Shown: one piece after another, positions 1 to 3,361 of the stretch | Numbering within the stretch: position 1 is the stretch's first letter | Layout: the number at the start of each line of letters is the position of its first letter | Source of the DNA: Planctomycetota bacterium | Lineage (GTDB): Bacteria > Planctomycetota > UBA8742 > SKZP01 | Assembly (NCBI GenBank): GCA_007127275.1 | Contig: SKZP01000248.1 | Location: 1-5,509 of the forward strand | Length of the DNA stretch: 5,509 nucleotides | Reading direction: 5' to 3' | The notes under the pieces: model-generated | What the model was told of the DNA's origin: nothing | The model's input: the letters and a program-made list of their open reading frames with translations, nothing else | Databases searched by the model: none | Program-made: the position numbers and the translations under genes

Positions 1-2
1 AG

Positions 3-155
3 GAGCAGTTGGACGGCCGCGGCCGCGTACTGCTGCGCTACAGCGGCACCGAAGCGAAGGCTCGCGTGATGCTCGAAGGGGACGAACAAGCCGAGATCCA
101 GTCACACGCGGAGCGCATCGGCGAGGCGATCCGCGCGGTAATTGGCCGGCAATAA
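3..155 (+). CDS. glmM: Phosphoglucosamine mutase, C-terminal end (5' partial)
   Basis: Only the last 50 codons are present; the frame is open to the left edge and ends in TAA at 153-155. The peptide contains GRVLLRYSGTEAKARVMLEG, which matches domain IV of the alpha-D-phosphohexomutase family. The RYSGTE segment is the loop that binds the substrate phosphate, and the RVMLEG strand followed by a terminal helix (AERIGEAIRAVIGRQ) is the usual end of GlmM. GlmM interconverts glucosamine-6-phosphate and glucosamine-1-phosphate in the cytoplasm, feeding UDP-GlcNAc synthesis for peptidoglycan and LPS. Phosphomannomutase/phosphoglucomutase relatives share this fold, usually with PSGTEP in the loop; the Tyr form and the VMLEG strand favour GlmM. 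The active-site serine and metal-binding loops lie outside the window, so the call rests on the tail alone. It converges on the exbD gene ending at 517. Confidence 0.85.
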   Translation, partial: EQLDGRGRVLLRYSGTEAKARVMLEGDEQAEIQSHAERIGEAIRAVIGRQ

Positions 156-261
156 GGAGCTGGCCGCAAACGACGTCCGAACGTTGAGCGTCAAAAGCGG
201 CATGTTGAGCGGACACTGTAGCCCGGGCGAGCAGCGGAAGCGACAGCTCCGAAATCTACAA

Positions 262-315
262 CGCGAGATCGTGCTCCTCCCCCAAGCCCACGGGCTCGCC
301 CGTGGATCTCCCGCG
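262..315. repeat. Composite inverted repeat (two-level stem)
   Basis: The outer arm gagatc at 265-270 pairs with gatctc at 305-310. The pairing continues with cgc (262-264) to gcg (313-315) across a two-base bulge. Inside is a GC-rich hairpin, ccacggg at 288-294 and cccgtgg at 299-305, with a ctcg loop; base 305 can pair in only one of the two stems. A second partner for the inner arm is cccgtgggc at 342-350, complementary to 286-294, so alternative folds are possible. The pairings are read directly from the sequence. Whether the element is a terminator, a structured RNA or a dispersed repeat is unknown. Confidence 0.5.
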
Positions 316-400
316 CATCACGGCTCGACCCACGAGCAAGTCCCGTGGGCCTGGCGGCACAAATCCCGAGGCGTAGGCCAAGCAGCCTTTTAACGCGAAA

Positions 401-450
401 ACGGTTCGCATGCGTGCAGCGGCAAGGACTGCAACACGCATGCGAACCGT
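401..450 (-). terminator. Perfect 16-bp stem-loop, probable terminator of the leftward exbB-exbD-exbD operon
   Basis: The arms acggttcgcatgcgtg (401-416) and cacgcatgcgaaccgt (435-450) are exact reverse complements around an 18-base loop. The stem begins 66 bases past the exbD stop codon. Read leftward, the stem ends in a TTTT run followed by cgcgtt, a short and imperfect U tract. Read rightward, no T tract follows directly, so termination for glmM looks weaker. Each arm also contains the self-complementary octamer cgcatgcg. The stem is certain; the terminator role is inferred from its position and the T run. Confidence 0.5.
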
Positions 451-516
451 GTGGTGGTTTCTACTCCAGACCGTGCGTAGCGCTCGGTGAGAGCCGTATG
501 CTCGGTGCTGGTTTAT

Positions 517-1203
517 TCACCCTCTGGGCGCCATCTCGGGAGCCTCGAAGGTTACGTCCTTCCAGAGACCTTGATCGCGCAACTCTTCGATGAAGTTGTC
601 GCGGTCGGTCTCGTGCTGGACCGGCGAGTCACCGGCCTCACGAGCTTCTCTGGCCTTTCGTTCATATTCGTTGATCTGCGCCATTGCGCCGGGGCGATGC
701 TGCTCGATGTACTTTTCGTGTGCCTTGTGCACGGCATCGAGCGTAAGGGCGACATAGTCGAAGGGGATCTCGGGGTGCGGGGCCAACACGACTTTCTTGT
801 CGATATTGCCCGCTTGCAATTGGTCGAACACGCCACTCTCGAGTTCTTCGAACATCGCGGGATGAGCGGCTTCTACCGTTCGGTCCCCTTCCTGGCGGTC
901 CTCGCCGCGCCAGGGGATCGGCGTGATTCGCGTCTCCCCCTGTTGGTTGACCCCTTGAATGACGATCCTTGTCGGATCCTGTTCCGAGTAGGGATTCAAC
1001 TGAATGGTGAGATTCTCCTGGACGTCGGGGTCGGTATCCATCATCCCCTCGTCCTGTGGAAGATGGCTGTCGAGCTTCTCCTCGTAGGTCTTGAACTTCA
1101 TCAACATGAAGAAAATCAACAGAAGGAAGACGACGTCGATCATCGGCGTCAAGTTCGGCTTCGTTTCTTCGTCGATCATTTCCTGAACGGCACGACCGGC
1201 CAT
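517..1203 (-). CDS. exbD: ExbD/TolR-family biopolymer transport subunit with long charged C-terminal extension
   Basis: The 228-residue protein has a short cytoplasmic N-terminus, then KPNLTPMIDVVFLLLIFF, the single ExbD/TolR transmembrane helix (about residues 18-37). Asp23 is in the position of the conserved proton-carrying Asp. The periplasmic part contains strands such as LTIQLNP, TRIVIQG and KKVVLAPHPEIPFDYVALTLDAV (about 65-160), recognisable as the ExbD fold but with APHPEIPF where family members usually have an A-D-x-x-V-type segment. After residue 160 there is a charged, probably helical tail of nearly 70 residues (EYERKAREAREAG and on), longer than typical ExbD proteins of about 140 residues. 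The ATG at 1201-1203 has a strong AGGAGGG ribosome site at 1209-1215, which fixes the start; the stop is TGA. It is the last gene of the trio, 39 bases after the neighbouring exbD. The symbol is family level only; its cargo or partner is unknown. Confidence 0.85.
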   Translation of the reverse strand: MAGRAVQEMIDEETKPNLTPMIDVVFLLLIFFMLMKFKTYEEKLDSHLPQDEGMMDTDPDVQENLTIQLNPYSEQDPTRIVIQGVNQQGETRITPIPWRGEDRQEGDRTVEAAHPAMFEELESGVFDQLQAGNIDKKVVLAPHPEIPFDYVALTLDAVHKAHEKYIEQHRPGAMAQINEYERKAREAREAGDSPVQHETDRDNFIEELRDQGLWKDVTFEAPEMAPRG

Positions 1204-1242
1204 AACAGCCCTCCTCGAATCGGACGACGGTGGGCCACCGTC

Positions 1243-1749
1243 TCACTGGGTATCTTTTTCCGCGATGGCGATCTGCACCTGCCAAATCCCGATTTGCTTG
1301 TCGGGGTGAGACATCATCGCCATCAGCCGCTGGAAGTATTGGTACTTGACACGACGATCGCACCGAATGAGGACTTGCAGGTCGCTCAAGTCCTCACGCG
1401 ACTCGCGCAATGCCTCGCCGGTGTGCGGATCTTCGTCGGCCCGTTCTCGCAACAGCTCGATCAACTCGTCGGAGCCGATGTCGTAGCGGGTGCGCGAGAT
1501 GACGATTTCGCCACTGCGGTCGTCGGGATCGTCTTCGTCGGCCTTGACGATGTTGATTACGAGGCGCCCGGGCGGCGGGGCGGTGTCGGGGTTGGCCATG
1601 TCCGCCTCGGGCAACACCATCTCCTCGAGCTCGGCCTGGGTGATTTCCGTGATCAACACAAAGAAGATGATCAGCAGAAAGATCACGTCGACCATCGGCA
1701 TCATATCGCCTTCGGCGTCTTCGACTCGGCGTTTGCTTCGCTTCTTCAT
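1243..1749 (-). CDS. exbD: ExbD/TolR-family biopolymer transport subunit (compact paralog)
   Basis: The 168-residue protein starts with a strongly basic cytoplasmic segment, MKKRSKRR, then DMMPMVDVIFLLIIFFVLIT, the transmembrane helix (about 16-35) carrying the conserved Asp21. The periplasmic domain begins with a Pro-rich linker (NPDTAPPPG, 53-61). It continues as GRLVINIVKA, EIVISRTRYDIG and LQVLIRCDRRVKYQYFQRLMAMM (124-146), the last being the typical ExbD strand-helix with CD preceding RRVKY. The length is close to family norms. ExbD dimers sit inside an ExbB pentamer, take up protons through the membrane Asp and pass force to a periplasmic or outer-membrane partner. The ATG at 1747-1749 is preceded by GGAG (1761-1764), 11 bases away, a slightly long spacing. 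It lies 111 bases after exbB and 39 bases before the second exbD, consistent with one transcript. Confidence 0.9.
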   Translation of the reverse strand: MKKRSKRRVEDAEGDMMPMVDVIFLLIIFFVLITEITQAELEEMVLPEADMANPDTAPPPGRLVINIVKADEDDPDDRSGEIVISRTRYDIGSDELIELLRERADEDPHTGEALRESREDLSDLQVLIRCDRRVKYQYFQRLMAMMSHPDKQIGIWQVQIAIAEKDTQ

Positions 1750-1777
1750 AGGTCGACTTTCTCCGTCAGCTTTCCCG

Positions 1778-1818
1778 CGCCCCTGGCCACACGTTTAAAG
1801 GTCGCGGGCCAGGGTGCG
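1778..1818 (-). promoter_or_regulatory. Intra-operon hairpin between exbB and exbD
   Basis: The 111-base spacer between the exbB stop and the next start contains ccctggcc (1781-1788) and its complement ggccaggg (1807-1814). The stem is extended by cgc (1778-1780) to gcg (1816-1818) around one bulged base, with an 18-base loop. No T run follows in the leftward direction, so a full terminator is unlikely. A stem placed after the channel gene could stabilise its mRNA end or cause partial attenuation, setting more ExbB than ExbD. The channel stoichiometry (five ExbB to two ExbD) makes that plausible, but it is an inference. Confidence 0.4.
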
Positions 1819-1860
1819 ACGGGGCCGGATACGGGTCAGCGGATACGTTGCCGGTGCGCC

Positions 1861-2571
1861 TTACGCCTCGACCGGACGGAAGCGGTCGACCAACTCCGCG
1901 CAGATCACGCCGGCCTCGAGGATGATCTTCGTCGCGCGGTTCTTGAAGAAGAAGTAGAACGCCGTCGACGGAATCGCGACGATCAGCCCCATGACGGTGG
2001 TCATCAGGGCCATCGAGATGCCGTGGGCGAGATCCTGCGGGTTGGCGCCGCCCCGGGCGGTGGCGATCTCGTTGAACGCCATGACCATCCCGACCACCGT
2101 GCCGAACAGTCCGAGCATCGGGCCGAGCGCCGCAATCAGCGAGAGGAAGCTGATCTTGAGCTGCAGCTTCACCGCCTCCTCTTCGCCGACTTGGATCATT
2201 GCCTCCTGCATTGCATCGAAGCCCTGGCTCATTCGTGGCAGCGACGCGCCGACCACATTGGTGACAAAGCCCGGACTCGTCTCACAGAACTGTAAGGCCC
2301 CTTCGTAGTCCTCGTCGTCGAAGAGAATCTCGAGTTCGTTGATCACCTCCGGCGGAATCACCTTGTCCCGGCGCACGTTGACGAAGTGCTCGATCGTCAG
2401 GCCGAGCGACAGGACCGACAAGGCGATGATAAAGAATCCGATCGGCATCGTTTGCATGATGGCCGCGCCGACGCTCTGCTCACGCTCGTCGTCGGCAAAG
2501 GCAGGGTCGGCCATCACGAGAAGGGCGAAGAAGGCCATCGGCAGGATAATCAGCCAATGCTTGCGGCTCAT
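1861..2571 (-). CDS. exbB: MotA/TolQ/ExbB-family proton channel subunit
   Basis: The 236-residue protein opens with a signal-peptide-like segment (MSRKHWLIILPMAFFALLVMADPAFADD, given here as positions 1-28 with likely cleavage after AFA at 24-26). A first transmembrane helix follows at about 43-61. A cytoplasmic loop comes next (about 62-138), and then two more helices. The helix at about 140-166 contains LGPMLGLFGTVVGMVMAF, the family's most conserved motif, with Thr158. The helix at about 185-208 contains ISMALMTTVMGLIVAIP, with Thr191/Thr192; these threonines match the channel-lining positions in ExbB/TolQ. It forms the pentameric inner-membrane stator around ExbD. The ATG at 2569-2571 has GAGGAG at 2581-2586, nine bases upstream; the stop is TAA at 1861-1863. 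It is first of the three-gene leftward set. The subfamily (TolQ, ExbB, AglR-like) cannot be fixed from the sequence. Confidence 0.92.
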   Translation of the reverse strand: MSRKHWLIILPMAFFALLVMADPAFADDEREQSVGAAIMQTMPIGFFIIALSVLSLGLTIEHFVNVRRDKVIPPEVINELEILFDDEDYEGALQFCETSPGFVTNVVGASLPRMSQGFDAMQEAMIQVGEEEAVKLQLKISFLSLIAALGPMLGLFGTVVGMVMAFNEIATARGGANPQDLAHGISMALMTTVMGLIVAIPSTAFYFFFKNRATKIILEAGVICAELVDRFRPVEA

Positions 2572-2620
2572 GTGTCCAGGCTCCTCATTCTAATCAGGTA
2601 CGAACAAACCCCCGCAGGTT

Positions 2621-2637
2621 GCCGGGAAAGCCCCGGC
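2621..2637 (-). promoter_or_regulatory. GC hairpin in the exbB leader
   Basis: The arms gccggg (2621-2626) and cccggc (2632-2637) close a five-base loop about 50 bases before the exbB start codon. The stem is flanked by two copies of ccgcagg (2612-2618 and 2641-2647). If the transcript starts upstream, it would form in the 5' untranslated leader. There is no pairing with the GAGGAG ribosome site, so direct translational control is not apparent. Confidence 0.35.
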
Positions 2638-2706
2638 GATCCGCAGGAACGATGTAGGAAGTAGGGGTCGCAGATCGGATCGGCCGCGGACGGCAGGCCC
2701 ACGGGC

Positions 2707-2726
2707 CGCCGCCACTGAGAGCGGCG
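2707..2726. repeat. Short GC-rich inverted repeat
   Basis: The arms cgccgc (2707-2712) and gcggcg (2721-2726) enclose an eight-base loop. It is short and GC-rich, so chance is possible. It is listed because it belongs to a series of hairpins ahead of exbB. Confidence 0.3.
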
Positions 2727-2817
2727 TCGCCACACGGAAACTCGCGGCTCCCGCGCATCCGGTTCAGGGAGGTGTACGCATTCTGCGTTGAGAGGTTCGC
2801 TCTGCCGAGGAATTTTT

Positions 2818-2849
2818 CTGACGGAACCGTCTTTAATGCGCTCCGTCAG
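2818..2849. repeat. Inverted repeat with 7-bp arms
   Basis: The arms ctgacgg (2818-2824) and ccgtcag (2843-2849) enclose an 18-base loop. Read leftward, an A run follows instead of a T run, so it is not a terminator for the gene to the right. A second small hairpin, ctctgc (2863-2868) and gcagag (2874-2879), lies 13 bases further right. A regulator-binding site or a leader RNA structure is possible; nothing in the sequence decides between them. Confidence 0.35.
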
Positions 2850-2972
2850 CCGACAGTCGAATCTCTGCACACGGCAGAGGCCCCTCCATTTGTCGAATTG
2901 GCGCTGCTACGCCCACCGGCGTCGGGAGTACGGGAGTAGCCGGAAGGTGTTGGCGCAAGTCCTCCGAAGTAG

Positions 2973-3002
2973 CGCGGGCCTTCGCACCGCGGGCCTCCGC
3001 AC
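2973..3002. repeat. Tandem duplication of a 15-base unit
   Basis: Two adjacent copies, cgcgggccttcgcac (2973-2987) and cgcgggcctccgcac (2988-3002), differ at one position. It is a small tandem repeat in non-coding sequence, likely a replication-slippage product. Confidence 0.7.
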
Positions 3003-3166
3003 CGCCCATCACGCAACCCGCTCACACGTGGAACGCTGCGGGCGGACTCCCCACTGTTTGCGCGCCTCTCGTCACGCAACCGGCAGAGAGTTCCCTTGCG
3101 TTCCTGCCGCCTCTCCAGGGCAATGCTGCGCTTCGTGCGTCAAGTTGGTCGAGTCCTTTAAACGGT

Positions 3167-3225
3167 GTAGGGCACGAAGGCCCGCCCTTCCGGGGGTAGC
3201 GGGCGGGCGCGGAAACTTGCCCTAC
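3167..3225. repeat. Nested inverted repeat, REP-like candidate
   Basis: The outer arms gtagggca (3167-3174) and tgccctac (3218-3225) are exact complements. The inner arms gcccgccc (3180-3187) and gggcgggc (3201-3208) are also exact complements, with asymmetric internal loops of 5 and 9 bases and a 13-base apical loop. An alternative small hairpin (gaagg 3176-3180 with ccttc 3186-3190) competes with the inner stem. Read rightward, a T6 run occurs at 3245-3250, 20 bases past the stem; read leftward there is no T tract. The shape is like a REP/BIME or small non-autonomous repeat, or the 3' stem of the acidic-protein transcript whose gene ends 137 bases away. Confidence 0.55.
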
Positions 3226-3290
3226 GGGAATTGTCGTTCCAAACTTTTTTGGGCTGCACCCTGCTTTCAATCCGTCAACGTGGGGACCCA

Positions 3291-3304
3291 CGGGCCGCGG
3301 CCCG
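3291..3304. repeat. 14-bp perfect palindrome
   Basis: The sequence cgggccgcggcccg is its own reverse complement. It lies 58 bases past the stop codon of the leftward acidic-protein gene. It could form a small 3' stem, but there is no spacer loop and no following T tract. High GC makes a chance palindrome fairly likely. Confidence 0.4.
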
Positions 3305-3361
3305 GGGGCTTGGAAATACGGATCTCCATGCGCGGGCGGTCTTGTGCCACCGTCCTCCGTT

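Larger units (their letters stand above)
156..516. other. Convergent intergenic region, structured, no credible gene
   Basis: This 361-base gap lies between the stop of glmM and the stop of the leftward exbD gene. Short open frames exist on both strands, but their predicted peptides are Arg/Gly/His-rich with no recognisable domain, so I do not call genes. The gap does hold dense dyad symmetry: a composite hairpin at 262-315, a 9-bp inverted pair (286-294 with 342-350), a small hairpin at 323-337, and a perfect 16-bp inverted repeat at 401-450. An 8-base direct repeat, gctcggtg, occurs at 482-489 and 500-507. Both flanking genes end here, so transcription termination from both sides is the simplest role. 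Confidence 0.6.
2572..3361. other. 790-base intergenic region, no credible gene
   Basis: Open frames on both strands give peptides rich in Arg, Ser and Cys with no domain, no ribosome site of note and no codon bias like the neighbours, so none is called. The region lies between the stop of the acidic-protein gene (3362) and the start of exbB (2571), so it must supply the exbB promoter and the upstream gene's 3' end unless the genes are cotranscribed. No convincing -35/-10 pair was found. Reading leftward, TAGAAT at 2586-2591 looks like a -10 box but sits too close to the start codon and lacks a -35. The region does carry several hairpins, a 15-bp tandem duplication (2973-3002), a nested inverted repeat (3167-3225) and a 14-bp palindrome (3291-3304). 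A 10-base direct repeat, tcacgcaacc, is at 3009-3018 and 3072-3081. Confidence 0.6.

Noticed and set aside
491..516. gagccgtatgc resembles the 5' half of a group II intron domain V
   Set aside because: The matching 3' half and GAAA-type loop are absent within the expected 34 bases, and no intron reverse transcriptase is present.
156..516. A tRNA or CRISPR array in the left gap
   Set aside because: No cloverleaf with a T-loop signature was found, and the repeats are inverted or too short and irregular for a CRISPR array.
487..2295. A 602-codon open frame on the plus strand running antisense across the exbB and both exbD genes
   Set aside because: The minus-strand frames encode clear ExbB and ExbD motifs with ribosome sites. 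The plus frame gives a His/Asp/Arg-rich peptide without domains, which is expected opposite GC-rich genes.
2586..2591. TAGAAT on the minus strand as a -10 box for exbB
   Set aside because: It abuts the GAGGAG ribosome site, which would leave almost no leader, and no -35-like hexamer lies 16-18 bases upstream.
2568..2870. A 100-codon minus-strand open frame just upstream of exbB
   Set aside because: It overlaps the exbB start, has no clear ribosome site and gives a low-quality Arg/Pro/Ser-rich peptide.
287..3295. Repeated cccacgggc words at 287-295, 2698-2706 and 3287-3295 as a dispersed repeat family
   Set aside because: The shared match is only nine GC-rich bases and flanks do not align, so chance is a sufficient explanation within this window.
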